A stretch of 64,000 nt of DNA from Acetobacter orleanensis. Its GTDB lineage: Bacteria > Pseudomonadota > Alphaproteobacteria > Acetobacterales > Acetobacteraceae. The stretch lies in contig NZ_LHZV01000053.1 of NCBI RefSeq assembly GCF_001581005.1, positions 1 through 64,000 of the forward strand, in the 5' to 3' direction. A program made the translations under genes and the position numbers. Shown piece by piece: positions 40,349 through 48,786 of this stretch (the stretch's first letter is position 1; each line of letters begins with the position of its first letter). The notes beneath the pieces were generated by a model. The model did not search any database. It was not told where the DNA came from and saw nothing but the letters and a program-made list of their open reading frames with translations.

Positions 40349-41144
40349 TGCGGGCAACACCAATGTCGTGTTTGCCGTGCATGATGGCGAAAAATGGCGG
40401 GGTGTCTGGCGCATTACCATGCAGGCCCAGCGTACGTCTGACGAATATGCGGTCTGGCTTCTGGCCCTGCTGAAAATGCAGGGGATTGCGGCGGATGATA
40501 TTGAAGGCGCTGTGATTGGCACAGTGGTGCCCGCAGCCCTCTACCATCTGCGCACTCTGTGCCGCCAGTGGTTTGCGGTTGAACCCCTTCTGGCCTCCGC
40601 CCATCTGGACTGGGGATTTTCCATTAAAATGGATAATCCGGATGAAGTTGGCGTGGACCGCCTGTTAAACGGCCTTGCATCACACCATCTGTATGGTGGC
40701 CCGCTGGTGGTGATTGATTTCGGAACGGCCACAACCTTTGATGTGGTGGATGCGGAAGGCAGTTATTGCGGGGGTGTGATCGCACCGGGCATCAACCTCT
40801 CAGTTGAGGCTCTGCATCAGGCAGCCGCACGGCTGCCACGGATAGGAATTGGGCGCCCGGCGGTAGACTCCGTTATCGGGCGTAATACAGTAGCCGCCAT
40901 GCGGTCAGGCGTGTTCTGGGGTTATGTGGGTTTGATCGAGGGGATCGTCGAGAGGATCAGGCAGGAAGTCGGGCAGACCATGAAGGTGCTCGCAACTGGC
41001 GGTCTGGCTCCGCTCTTCTCGGAAGGAACAACCGTGTTTGATCACGTGGATTCAATGCTGACCCTTAACGGGCTGCGGATATTGGCGGGGCGGAATCCCT
41101 TGCCGCGTCTCACAATCGAAAAAGATTTTTTGACAGAAGGATAA
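40332..41144 (+). CDS. coaX: Type III pantothenate kinase
   Basis: 270 residues. It phosphorylates pantothenate, the first step of coenzyme A synthesis. The start codon is TTG at 40332, seven bases after AGGGGG; no ATG fits the conserved N-terminus [16 protein letters not shown]. Other type III motifs: [40 protein letters not shown] and [10 protein letters not shown]. Overlap with birA and eight bases to the RNase J gene suggest one operon. Confidence 0.95.
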   Translation: MLLVIDAGNTNVVFAVHDGEKWRGVWRITMQAQRTSDEYAVWLLALLKMQGIAADDIEGAVIGTVVPAALYHLRTLCRQWFAVEPLLASAHLDWGFSIKMDNPDEVGVDRLLNGLASHHLYGGPLVVIDFGTATTFDVVDAEGSYCGGVIAPGINLSVEALHQAAARLPRIGIGRPAVDSVIGRNTVAAMRSGVFWGYVGLIEGIVERIRQEVGQTMKVLATGGLAPLFSEGTTVFDHVDSMLTLNGLRILAGRNPLPRLTIEKDFLTEG

Positions 41145-41152
41145 GTTGACTG

Positions 41153-42799
41153 ATGACAGAACAGAACGGCGGTCTGGCCTTTCTGCCTTTGGGTGGAACG
41201 GGCGAGATTGGCATGAATCTGAATCTCTATCGCCTTGGGGAAACTTGGCTGGCGATAGATTGCGGTATTGGCTTTAGCGGGAACGATACACCGGAAGCGG
41301 AAATTCTGGTGCCGGACCCGACTTTTATTGCCGAGCGCAAAGACAAATTGTGCGGTCTGATTATTACCCATGCTCATGAAGACCATATCGGTGCCGTAGC
41401 GCATGTCTGGCCGCTGTTGCAGTGCCCGGTCTATGTGACACCGTTTGCTGGGGCCGTGCTGCGCCGCAAGCTGGGGGAAGCCCGGCTGCTCCAGCAGGTG
41501 CCCATTCACGTTATTCCGTGCGGCGGCCGGTTTGAAGTCGGACCGTTTGATCTGGAATTCATTCCCGTCACCCATTCCGTGCCGGAAGCGCAGAGCGTTG
41601 TGCTGCGCACACCCGAAGGCATCGTGGTGCATACAGGGGACTGGAAGCTGGACCCGGACCCGCTGGTTGGCCCGCCGACAGACATCAAGCGCCTGAAGGA
41701 AGTTGGGGATGAAGGCGTTCTGGCGCTGGTGTGTGACAGCACCAATGTCATGAAGCCCGGTGCCTCCCAGTCCGAAGCCGAAGTCCGCCGCAGCATGACG
41801 GACCTCATCAGCGGGATGAAGGGGCGCATTGCCGTAACCTGCTTCGCCTCCAACGTGGCGCGTGTGGAAACCATCGCCATGGCGGCGCAAGCTGCAGGCC
41901 GTACGGTGGTGCTGGTTGGCCGCTCCCTGCGCAATCTGGATGTGGCGGCACGTGAGTGCGGGTATCTGTCCGGCGTGCTGCCGTTCCTGTCTGAGCAGGA
42001 TGTGAATGATGTGCCGGACAACCAGCTTGTCATGATCATCACAGGCAGTCAGGGCGAGCCGCGCTCCGCTCTGTCCCGCATTTCTCTGGATATGCACCCG
42101 AATGTTTCCCTCGGTGAGGGCGATACGGTCATTTATTCCAGCCGCATGATTCCGGGCAACGAGCGCGCCATTATGGCCGTGCAGGATAACCTGTCCCGCC
42201 GTGGCGTTACGGTCATTACGGACCGTGAAGCGTTTGTGCATGTCTCTGGCCACGCAACGGCTGGCGATGTCAGCACCATGTATGATCTGGTCCGGCCGAA
42301 ATATGCCGTGCCGGTCCATGGGGAATGGCGCCACCTGACAGCGCATGCCGCTCTGGCTCAGGAAAAGCATATTGCCCCGATCCTGCTGGAAGACGGTGAC
42401 ATTCTGCGTCTTGCACCGGGTAAAGTGGAAGTGGTGGATACCGCGCCCAGTGGCCGTCTGGCGCTGGATGCAGGGCGCCTGCTGCCCATGAATGGCGGTG
42501 TTCTGGCCGCCCGCCGCAAGATGCTGTTCAACGGTGTGGTGATTGCCAGCTTTGCGGTGGATGACGAAGGCTTTGTGATTGGTGAGCCGAAAGTCAGCGC
42601 CCCCGGCCTGCTGGACCCGGATGATCTGGAAAGCGTGCGCGTGCGCGAAGAATTCGCCAACGCGATTGACGTCATTCCGGATGAACTGCGGAGTGATGAC
42701 CAAGCGTTCCGTGATGCCGCCAAAACGGCTCTGCGCCGTGCACTTGGCCGCAAATTGCAGAAGCGTCCTCTGGTGGATGTTCACGTTCTGCGCGTCTAA
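41153..42799 (+). CDS. rnj: Ribonuclease J
   Basis: 548 residues. A metallo-beta-lactamase-fold exo/endoribonuclease that processes and degrades RNA. The catalytic motif is ITHAHEDHIGA, with further ligands in HTGDWKLDPDP and the beta-CASP domain around VTCFASNVARVETI and GSQGEPRSALSRI. VPVHGEWRHLTAHAAL is the C-terminal beta-CASP His motif. It ends the long nuo-birA-coaX-rnj unit. The stop codon sits in the loop of a 10-bp hairpin at 42785-42809. Confidence 0.95.
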   Translation: MTEQNGGLAFLPLGGTGEIGMNLNLYRLGETWLAIDCGIGFSGNDTPEAEILVPDPTFIAERKDKLCGLIITHAHEDHIGAVAHVWPLLQCPVYVTPFAGAVLRRKLGEARLLQQVPIHVIPCGGRFEVGPFDLEFIPVTHSVPEAQSVVLRTPEGIVVHTGDWKLDPDPLVGPPTDIKRLKEVGDEGVLALVCDSTNVMKPGASQSEAEVRRSMTDLISGMKGRIAVTCFASNVARVETIAMAAQAAGRTVVLVGRSLRNLDVAARECGYLSGVLPFLSEQDVNDVPDNQLVMIITGSQGEPRSALSRISLDMHPNVSLGEGDTVIYSSRMIPGNERAIMAVQDNLSRRGVTVITDREAFVHVSGHATAGDVSTMYDLVRPKYAVPVHGEWRHLTAHAALAQEKHIAPILLEDGDILRLAPGKVEVVDTAPSGRLALDAGRLLPMNGGVLAARRKMLFNGVVIASFAVDDEGFVIGEPKVSAPGLLDPDDLESVRVREEFANAIDVIPDELRSDDQAFRDAAKTALRRALGRKLQKRPLVDVHVLRV

Positions 42800-42809
42800 C
42801 GCGCAGAAC
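42785..42809 (+). terminator. Hairpin enclosing the rnj stop codon
   Basis: GTTCTGCGCG at 42785-42794 pairs perfectly with CGCGCAGAAC at 42800-42809, with loop TCTAA. The TAA of rnj is in the loop. No U-tract follows, so it may act as an mRNA end stabiliser or a weak terminator. Confidence 0.5.
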
Positions 42810-42965
42810 CTTACCCCGCATTCGGCAGGGTAGAAACGGCGGCTGAAAGAAGACCTGTGTGATGCGGGTTTTCTTTGTCGCCGCACTGTTTTAGAGCAGA
42901 TAAAGAGTAAAATTCCAGAGTGAGGCCGCCTGTGGTCTCACCTGCCAGACAAGGCTGAGTGCATC

Positions 42966-44282
42966 ATGCGTCTTTCGCGTAGTTTTCTTCCCACGCTTAA
43001 GGAAAACCCGGCAGAGGCGCAGATCGTCTCGCATCGTCTCATGCTGCGGGCAGGCCTTATCCGGCAGACGGCGTCCGGTATTTATGCGTGGCTACCTGCT
43101 GGCCTGAAGGTGCTGCGCAATATCAGCCAGATCGTGCGGGAAGAGCAGGACCGTATTGGTGCGCAGGAAGTGCTGATGCCCACCCTCCAGTCCGCTGATC
43201 TCTGGAAACGCTCAGGCCGGTATGACGCCTACGGCCCGGAAATGCTGCGGATTCAGGACCGGCATAAGCGCGAACTGCTGTACGGGCCGACCAATGAGGA
43301 AATGATTACCGACCTGTTCGGGCAGGCTGTGAAGTCCTACAAGGACCTGCCGCAGGTGCTGTATCATATCCAGTGGAAATTCCGTGATGAAATGCGTCCG
43401 CGGTTTGGCGTGATGCGTGGCCGCGAATTTCTGATGAAAGACGCCTACAGCTTCGATCTGGATTATGATTCTGCCGTTGCGACCTATCGCCGCATGTTGC
43501 TGGCCTACCTGCGCACGTTCCAGCGTCTGGGTGTCCGCGCTGTTCCGATGCGCGCGGATACAGGGCCGATCGGTGGGGAACTGAGCCACGAATTTCTGAT
43601 TCTCGCCCCGACAGGGGAAAGCGGCGTGTTTTATGATGCCGCTCTGGAAGAGCAGGACTGGCTGGATGAACCCGTCAATGTGGAAGACCCGAAGGCGTTG
43701 GAAGCGTTCTATACCCGCGTGACCACGCCTTATGCCGCAACGGACGAAATGCACGATACCGCCGCGTGGGATGCCGTGCCGGAAGAGCGTCGTCGGGAAG
43801 GGCGTGGCGTAGAAGTCGGCCATATTTTCCATTTTGGCACCAAATACACCCAGTCCATGGATGTGGCCGTCAGCGGGCCAGAAGGCACGCCGGTTTATCC
43901 GGAAATGGGGTCTTACGGCATTGGCGTCTCCCGTCTGGCTGGCGCGATTATCGAAGCCAGCCATGATGAGGCCGGGATTATCTGGCCAGATGCCGTTGCC
44001 CCATTCCGTGCTGTGATCGTGAATCTGAAGGTGGGTGATGAAACCTGTGATGCGCTGTGCGAGCGTATCTACAACACCAACAGCGAAGCCTTCCTGTATG
44101 ATGACCGGACAGACCGCGCCGGTGCAAAATTCGCGGATGCCGATCTGATGGGTCACCCGTGGCAGATCGTGGTGGGTCCGCGCAGCGCCAAGGAAGGCCG
44201 CGTGGAACTCAAGCGCCGTGCAACGGGTGAGCGCAAGGATGTGAGCGTGGAAGACGCTCTGGCTCTGGTGCTGGCAGACTGA
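42966..44282 (+). CDS. proS: Prolyl-tRNA synthetase, short alphaproteobacterial form
   Basis: 438 residues, a class II synthetase lacking the large cis-editing insertion of E. coli ProS, as is usual in alphaproteobacteria. Class II motifs: [58 protein letters not shown] (motif 2), and [16 protein letters not shown] (motif 3). A C-terminal anticodon-binding domain follows from about 340. Its stop overlaps the lolC/E ATG by one base. Confidence 0.96.
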   Translation: MRLSRSFLPTLKENPAEAQIVSHRLMLRAGLIRQTASGIYAWLPAGLKVLRNISQIVREEQDRIGAQEVLMPTLQSADLWKRSGRYDAYGPEMLRIQDRHKRELLYGPTNEEMITDLFGQAVKSYKDLPQVLYHIQWKFRDEMRPRFGVMRGREFLMKDAYSFDLDYDSAVATYRRMLLAYLRTFQRLGVRAVPMRADTGPIGGELSHEFLILAPTGESGVFYDAALEEQDWLDEPVNVEDPKALEAFYTRVTTPYAATDEMHDTAAWDAVPEERRREGRGVEVGHIFHFGTKYTQSMDVAVSGPEGTPVYPEMGSYGIGVSRLAGAIIEASHDEAGIIWPDAVAPFRAVIVNLKVGDETCDALCERIYNTNSEAFLYDDRTDRAGAKFADADLMGHPWQIVVGPRSAKEGRVELKRRATGERKDVSVEDALALVLAD

Positions 44283-45532
44283 TGATGTTTGGTCCCTTCG
44301 AGCGGGCCGTGGCAGGCCGCTACCTTCGGGCACGGCGCGGAGAACGCTTTGTTTCCGTTATTGCCATTTTCTCGCTCGTGGGGATCGCCCTCGGGGTTGC
44401 GACCCTCATTATCGTCATGGCGGTGATGAACGGGTTTCAGGCTGACCTGATGGGCCGTATTCTCGGCCTGAATGGTGATCTGAGCATTTACGGCGCGGGC
44501 CGCACTATTTCCCATTACGAGGATGTGGCGGAACGGGTGCGCAAGGTGCCGGGCGTTATCAGCGCCACGCCTCTGGTGGAGGGGCAGGTCCTGCTGAGCG
44601 CAGGGTCCTACAGTGCTGGCGGGGTTGTGCATGGCATGACCCGGCAGGGGCTGCTGGATCTGAAGGGCGTCAGTTCCTCTCTGGTCGCCGGGACGCTGGA
44701 TGATTTTGGCAGTGATGACTCCATTGCCATTGGCGTGACGCTGGCGGATCGCGCCGGGCTTTCCATTGGTTCACGCATCACGCTGGTCTCACCCGATGGG
44801 GCCGCTACGGCCTTCGGCACCGTGCCGCGTGTCCGGGCCTATCATGTGGTGGCCATTTTTGATGCGGGCGTGAACGACTACAATTCCAGCTACGTCTTTC
44901 TGCCAATGCATGCGGCTCAGGTCTATTTCCAGATGCCGGATAAAGTGACCCAGATTCAGATCATGGTGAAGGACGAGCAGAATATCCGCCCAACCACAAT
45001 GCGTATTGTCAATGCGGTGGGGGAACCCGGTCTGCGGGTGCTGGACTGGACCAACGCCAATAACGCCTTGTTTGGCGCGGTGCAGGTGGAACAGAATGTG
45101 ATGTTCCTGATCTTGGCCCTGATTATTCTGGTCGCGGCCTTCAACGTCATTTCCTCCCTGATCATGATGGTGAAGGACAAGACGGGGGATATTGCCGTGC
45201 TACGCACCATCGGGGCGAGCCGGGGGGCCATTATGCGCATCTTCCTGATGTGTGGGGCGTCTGTCGGCGTGACAGGCACCGTGGCTGGAACCCTGCTGGG
45301 TGTGGTGTTCTGCAAAAATATCGAGCGTATTCGTCAGGCCTTGCAGAAGCTGACCGGAACCAATCTTTTCAACCCGGAAGTGTATTACCTCGAACATCTG
45401 CCCGCCAAACTGGTATGGGGGCAGGTGGTGGAAGTGATTCTGTTGGCACTGAGCCTTTCCCTGCTGGCCACGCTGTATCCGTCATGGCGCGCGGCAAAAA
45501 CTGATCCTGTGGAGGCGTTGCGCCATGAGTAA
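44282..45532 (+). CDS. lolC: Lipoprotein-releasing ABC transporter permease LolC/LolE
   Basis: 416 residues. LolCDE extracts lipoproteins from the inner membrane for delivery to the outer membrane. The N-terminal [38 protein letters not shown] contains the first helix. A large periplasmic domain follows (about 50-265), then three helices near 275-300, 320-350 and 380-405. One permease is encoded, as in alphaproteobacteria with a homodimeric LolF-like form. Two consecutive ATGs (44282, 44285) could start it. It overlaps lolD by eight bases. Confidence 0.93.
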   Translation: MMFGPFERAVAGRYLRARRGERFVSVIAIFSLVGIALGVATLIIVMAVMNGFQADLMGRILGLNGDLSIYGAGRTISHYEDVAERVRKVPGVISATPLVEGQVLLSAGSYSAGGVVHGMTRQGLLDLKGVSSSLVAGTLDDFGSDDSIAIGVTLADRAGLSIGSRITLVSPDGAATAFGTVPRVRAYHVVAIFDAGVNDYNSSYVFLPMHAAQVYFQMPDKVTQIQIMVKDEQNIRPTTMRIVNAVGEPGLRVLDWTNANNALFGAVQVEQNVMFLILALIILVAAFNVISSLIMMVKDKTGDIAVLRTIGASRGAIMRIFLMCGASVGVTGTVAGTLLGVVFCKNIERIRQALQKLTGTNLFNPEVYYLEHLPAKLVWGQVVEVILLALSLSLLATLYPSWRAAKTDPVEALRHE

Positions 45533-46208
45533 TGTCGCCCTCAGCCTGCGTGGCGTGAAGAAAACCTACCGGAGTGGGGAAGACGGCGTTCTGCCTGTTT
45601 TGCAGGGCGTGGATTTCACCCTGCATGCGGGGGAGATTGTGGCGCTCGTTGCTCCGTCTGGCACCGGCAAATCCACCCTGCTGCATCTGGCGGGTTTGCT
45701 GGATACACCCGACGCGGGCGAGATTGAAATCTGCGGCCAACGCACGCACGGCCTGCCAGAAGTTGGGCGGACAGCGATGCGGCGGGATCAGATTGGGTTT
45801 GTCTATCAGTTCCATCATCTGCTGGCAGAATTTACCGCGCGGGAAAACGTCATGCTGCCGCAGATGATTGCGGGGGTGCGCAAGGCAGATGCCCGCCAGA
45901 GAGCGGAAAAACTGCTGGAGATGTTCGGTCTGGGCCATCGCGTTAGCCACTTGCCGGGCAAGTTGTCCGGTGGGGAGCAGCAGCGCGTGGCTATTGCGCG
46001 TGCGCTGGCCAACACTCCGTCGCTGTTGCTGGCTGATGAACCGACCGGCAACCTCGACGTGCGGACGGCGGACGCCGTGTTCTCGGAACTCATGGCGGCG
46101 GTGCGCGGGCAGGGGCTTGCCGCCCTGATTGCTACCCATAATGAGGAACTTCTGTCCCGCATGGACCGTGTGGTCACGCTGCGGGACGGGCTGATTGTTC
46201 CGCGTTAA
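45525..46208 (+). CDS. lolD: Lipoprotein-releasing ABC transporter ATPase LolD
   Basis: 227 residues. ATPase partner of the upstream permease. Walker A reads APSGTGKST (commonly GPSGSGKST), the signature is [15 protein letters not shown], and Walker B is [12 protein letters not shown]. It overlaps the permease gene and ends before a hairpin terminator. Confidence 0.94.
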   Translation: MSNVALSLRGVKKTYRSGEDGVLPVLQGVDFTLHAGEIVALVAPSGTGKSTLLHLAGLLDTPDAGEIEICGQRTHGLPEVGRTAMRRDQIGFVYQFHHLLAEFTARENVMLPQMIAGVRKADARQRAEKLLEMFGLGHRVSHLPGKLSGGEQQRVAIARALANTPSLLLADEPTGNLDVRTADAVFSELMAAVRGQGLAALIATHNEELLSRMDRVVTLRDGLIVPR

Positions 46209-46227
46209 ACCCTCTGGGACACGGCCT

Positions 46228-46255
46228 CCGAGTGACGTAAATCGCTCGGGGTTTT
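46228..46255 (+). terminator. Terminator between lolD and gpx
   Basis: CCGAGTGA at 46228-46235 pairs with TCGCTCGG at 46242-46249 (one U:G pair), followed by GG and four T. It serves the plus-strand lolD and sits 20 bases beyond its stop. Confidence 0.7.
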
Positions 46256-46274
46256 GCGCCGCAGGATAACCAGA

Positions 46275-46760
46275 TCAGGGGTTCAGGATGACACGTTCCA
46301 CCGCTTTGGTCACACGGTCGGAGGTCGGTGCTGTCACGCTGGAAAACCACGCGACAGGCTGGCCTGTCCGATTTGTCAGATATTTATAGAAATTCCAGCG
46401 CGGGCGGGCCAGAAAACCACATTCCTTGTCCAGCCAGCGGAAAAGCGGAATGGTCTGCGGTCCCTTGACCGGGCTGCGCGCCGCCATGGGAAAGCTGACC
46501 CCATAGTTCCGGTGGCAAAAGGAGGCGATCTCGGCGGAGGTTCCGGGTTCCTGCGCACCAAAATCATTGCTGGGAACGCCGATAACAACCAGACCCATGC
46601 TGCGGAACTGATACCATAGGGCTTGCAGCCCCTCATATTGCGGCGTGAAACCGCATTTGGAGGCCGTGTTAACAATAAGAACAGGCCGCCCACGATAATC
46701 AGCCAGATTGATATCCCCACCTTCAAGGGCTGGGAGCGTAAAATCATAGATTGTCGTCAC
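46275..46760 (-). CDS. Glutathione peroxidase family protein
   Basis: 161 residues with a GTG start. A thiol peroxidase of the GPx/BtuE type that reduces peroxides. The peroxidatic Cys is in NTASKCGFTPQYEGL at about residue 36. The Gln and Trp of the catalytic set lie in SNDFGAQEPGTS and RWNFYKYL. It is convergent with lolD and divergent from the IclR-type gene. A leftward promoter (TTGACA at 47013-47018, CATTAT at 46990-46995) may serve it, giving a long leader that includes the inverted repeat. Confidence 0.88.
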   Translation of the reverse strand: MTTIYDFTLPALEGGDINLADYRGRPVLIVNTASKCGFTPQYEGLQALWYQFRSMGLVVIGVPSNDFGAQEPGTSAEIASFCHRNYGVSFPMAARSPVKGPQTIPLFRWLDKECGFLARPRWNFYKYLTNRTGQPVAWFSSVTAPTSDRVTKAVERVILNP

Positions 46761-46934
46761 GGTCAGACACTCATTTCAATACAGATAGCAGGGCTTGTCT
46801 CTGCCTGTGTAGCGTAAGACAACCAGGGGAGCGAGTCGGGAGGGGAAAATGAGAAGGCGGAACATGATCCGGGGGGAAGCCTGCTGCCCTGTTCCGGGTT
46901 CTTGTCAGGCTTCCACCAGATAGTCTGCTTGAGA

Positions 46935-46979
46935 GGATCGAGTTCTGATTTTTATTGTTCATTATATTGAACTCGATCC
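46935..46979. promoter_or_regulatory. 11-bp inverted repeat between gpx and the IclR-type gene
   Basis: GGATCGAGTTC at 46935-46945 and GAACTCGATCC at 46969-46979 are perfect inverted copies separated by 23 AT-rich bases. It may be a two-site operator for the adjacent IclR-type regulator or a long hairpin in the leftward transcript. It lies 60 bases before the regulator's start. Confidence 0.55.
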
Positions 46980-46989
46980 CGTATTTGGA

Positions 46990-47018
46990 ATAATGAGGGT
47001 AAGACCCCTCTTTGTCAA
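46990..47018 (-). promoter_or_regulatory. Candidate leftward promoter upstream of gpx
   Basis: On the minus strand, TTGACA (47013-47018) and CATTAT (46990-46995) are 17 bases apart. Transcription would start just before the inverted repeat at 46935-46979 and run toward gpx. Confidence 0.45.
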
Positions 47019-47038
47019 CAAGGAAAATAAGAACCGGC

Positions 47039-47836
47039 ATGTCCAAAGCTCATGATTCCGTGCCCGCCCTGCGCCGTGCTGTGCGCATCCTTGATCTTGT
47101 CAAAAGCACGGAGCGCCCGCCGCTTGCGGCGGATATCGCCCGCCAGCTTGAACTGCCGCGCAGCACAGTCCACGGCTTGGTGGCGGTCATGGTGGAACTG
47201 GGGCTTTTGGAAAAAACCGTCATGCAGGGGTACCGGCTGGGCACCCGCCTGATGGACTGGGCAGGCGGGATGACGGAGCAGCGGGATCTGGTGACAGAAT
47301 TTTACCAGACTCTGGAGGCCTTTTCAGACCTCGCCGCCTTTACGGTCACGCTGACCGTGCTGGAAGATACGGAGGTCGTCTATATGGCGTGCCGGAACAG
47401 CGCGACGGTGCTGGGCGCGTCCTTCCGTGTCGGCATGCGTCTGCCTGCCATATTTACGGCCACAGGCAATGCCATGCTGGCAGGCATGGATGATAGTGCG
47501 TTCAGGGAATGGCTTACGCTCCATCCGGCCTCCTCATGGCCGGACCCGCTGACCCCCAACGGCATCCGCTCTGTGACCACACTGGTGCGGGAAATCGCGG
47601 ATATCAGAGACCGGGGTTATGCGGTGGATGATGAGCAGATTCATGATGGCTTGTGGTGCTTTGGGGCTGGCGTGAAGGACCATTCCGGTCAGATGGTGGC
47701 CGGGGTGGGCCTTAGCCTGCCGCAGACGGAACTGGGCCGTTATGATGTCCGAGAACTTGGGTTTATGGCGGAGAGATTGGCGCAGGCACTTTCGCGCCGG
47801 TTGGGGTATCGTCCTGCGCAAGCCGAGTCTGTGTGA
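47039..47836 (+). CDS. IclR-family transcriptional regulator
   Basis: 265 residues from the ATG at 47039, 11 bases after AAGGAAAA; a TTG at 47012 would add nine residues. An N-terminal winged helix-turn-helix spans about 10-75, with DIARQLELPRSTVHGLVAVMVELGLLEK. An IclR effector domain spans about 80-255, with the family segment GYAVDDEQIHDGLWCFGAGVKDHSG. IclR proteins usually control catabolic or transport genes nearby; the nearest candidates are gpx and the gene itself. The effector cannot be inferred. Confidence 0.9.
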   Translation: MSKAHDSVPALRRAVRILDLVKSTERPPLAADIARQLELPRSTVHGLVAVMVELGLLEKTVMQGYRLGTRLMDWAGGMTEQRDLVTEFYQTLEAFSDLAAFTVTLTVLEDTEVVYMACRNSATVLGASFRVGMRLPAIFTATGNAMLAGMDDSAFREWLTLHPASSWPDPLTPNGIRSVTTLVREIADIRDRGYAVDDEQIHDGLWCFGAGVKDHSGQMVAGVGLSLPQTELGRYDVRELGFMAERLAQALSRRLGYRPAQAESV

Positions 47837-47857
47837 TCTGGTTTGAAAAGGAATCTT

Positions 47858-48694
47858 ATGCCGCGTTTACGTTTGCTGTCTGCTGCGCCTGCCGTTGTCA
47901 GGCATTTCGTGCCGAGCTTGTGTCTTGGTTTTATGCTGGCAGGCGGTTCTGCCCCCGTGGCTTGGGCTGAGGCCACCATCCCGCAGACAGTGGTGCAATA
48001 CCGGATTTACGCACATGGCTTCAAGGTAATGGATCTTCAGGCGTCCTACCGCCTGAGCGATGCGCAGTACGGGGTTGCTGCGCATGTCAAGACAGGCGGT
48101 TTTCTGGGCCTGTTCGTAAAAACCAATTTGCAGATCAGCGCACAGGGCAGCTTTAACGGACAGACTGCGGAACCCGCTCTTTATGACAGTGTGGGCTGGT
48201 CCCGTGAGCGGAATCGGCATGTCTCCCTGACGTATCGGGATCATGTGCCGGACGTAACGCGACTTGACCCGCCGGAAACAGACCGCGAACCTGTGCCGGA
48301 TGCCGATAAAAAAGGGGCGATTGATACGCTCGCAGCGTTGATGAACCTATTACATCAAGTGCGCACCACGCAGAGCTGTGGCGGGCACGCCAAGATGTTT
48401 GACGGGATGCGCCTAAGCACCCTGTCCATGCATTCCGCCGGGCTACAGCGTATTCCCTCCGGCGGTCCACGAGAGTGGGGCGAGGATGCGCTGCGGTGTG
48501 ATTTCGTGGTGCAGCAGACAGAGGGCTTCAAGTTCAACAGCCCGAACAGCAAATTGCGCAACCCGCAACCGGGGCGGGCGTGGTTTGAAAAAATCGGCGA
48601 TGCGGGTTTTGTGGTGGTCAGAGTTGAGATTGATCACCCGAAGATGGGCCGAATCACCATCATTCTTGATGGCCCGCCACAGCAGAAAACCTGA
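47858..48694 (+). CDS. DUF3108 domain protein, exported
   Basis: 278 residues from the ATG at 47858, four bases after AAAAGGAA. A signal peptide is likely at about 1-40, ending near PVAWAEA. The remainder is a beta-rich DUF3108 protein: VQYRIYAHGFKVMDLQASYRL and KTGGFLGLFVKTNLQISAQGSF at the start, FDGMRLSTLSM in the middle. The function of the family is unknown; a periplasmic location is inferred. It begins 21 bases after the IclR-type gene, so the two may be co-transcribed. Confidence 0.82.
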   Translation: MPRLRLLSAAPAVVRHFVPSLCLGFMLAGGSAPVAWAEATIPQTVVQYRIYAHGFKVMDLQASYRLSDAQYGVAAHVKTGGFLGLFVKTNLQISAQGSFNGQTAEPALYDSVGWSRERNRHVSLTYRDHVPDVTRLDPPETDREPVPDADKKGAIDTLAALMNLLHQVRTTQSCGGHAKMFDGMRLSTLSMHSAGLQRIPSGGPREWGEDALRCDFVVQQTEGFKFNSPNSKLRNPQPGRAWFEKIGDAGFVVVRVEIDHPKMGRITIILDGPPQQKT

Positions 48695-48737
48695 CGACGC
48701 CTTTATAAGCGAAAAGCCGCGTTTCTCTAAACGGAGT

Positions 48738-48762
48738 GTCAGGCGCATTTTCCGCGCCTGAC
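48738..48762. terminator. Bidirectional hairpin between convergent genes
   Basis: GTCAGGCGC at 48738-48746 pairs with GCGCCTGAC at 48754-48762, with a seven-base loop. It lies between the end of the DUF3108 gene and the end of glmS, so it could serve both strands. There is no long U-tract. Confidence 0.6.
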
Positions 48763-48786
48763 CATGAGAGCGCCTGACTGAACCTC

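Noticed and set aside
41042-42886. 614-codon minus-strand frame opposite RNase J
   Set aside because: Mirror frame of a well-supported gene; its His/Gln/Asn-rich composition is typical of antisense frames here.
46771-47046. Possible small gene between gpx and the IclR-type regulator
   Set aside because: It overlaps the inverted repeat and the candidate promoter, lacks a ribosome binding site, and has Pro/Arg-rich random-looking sequence.
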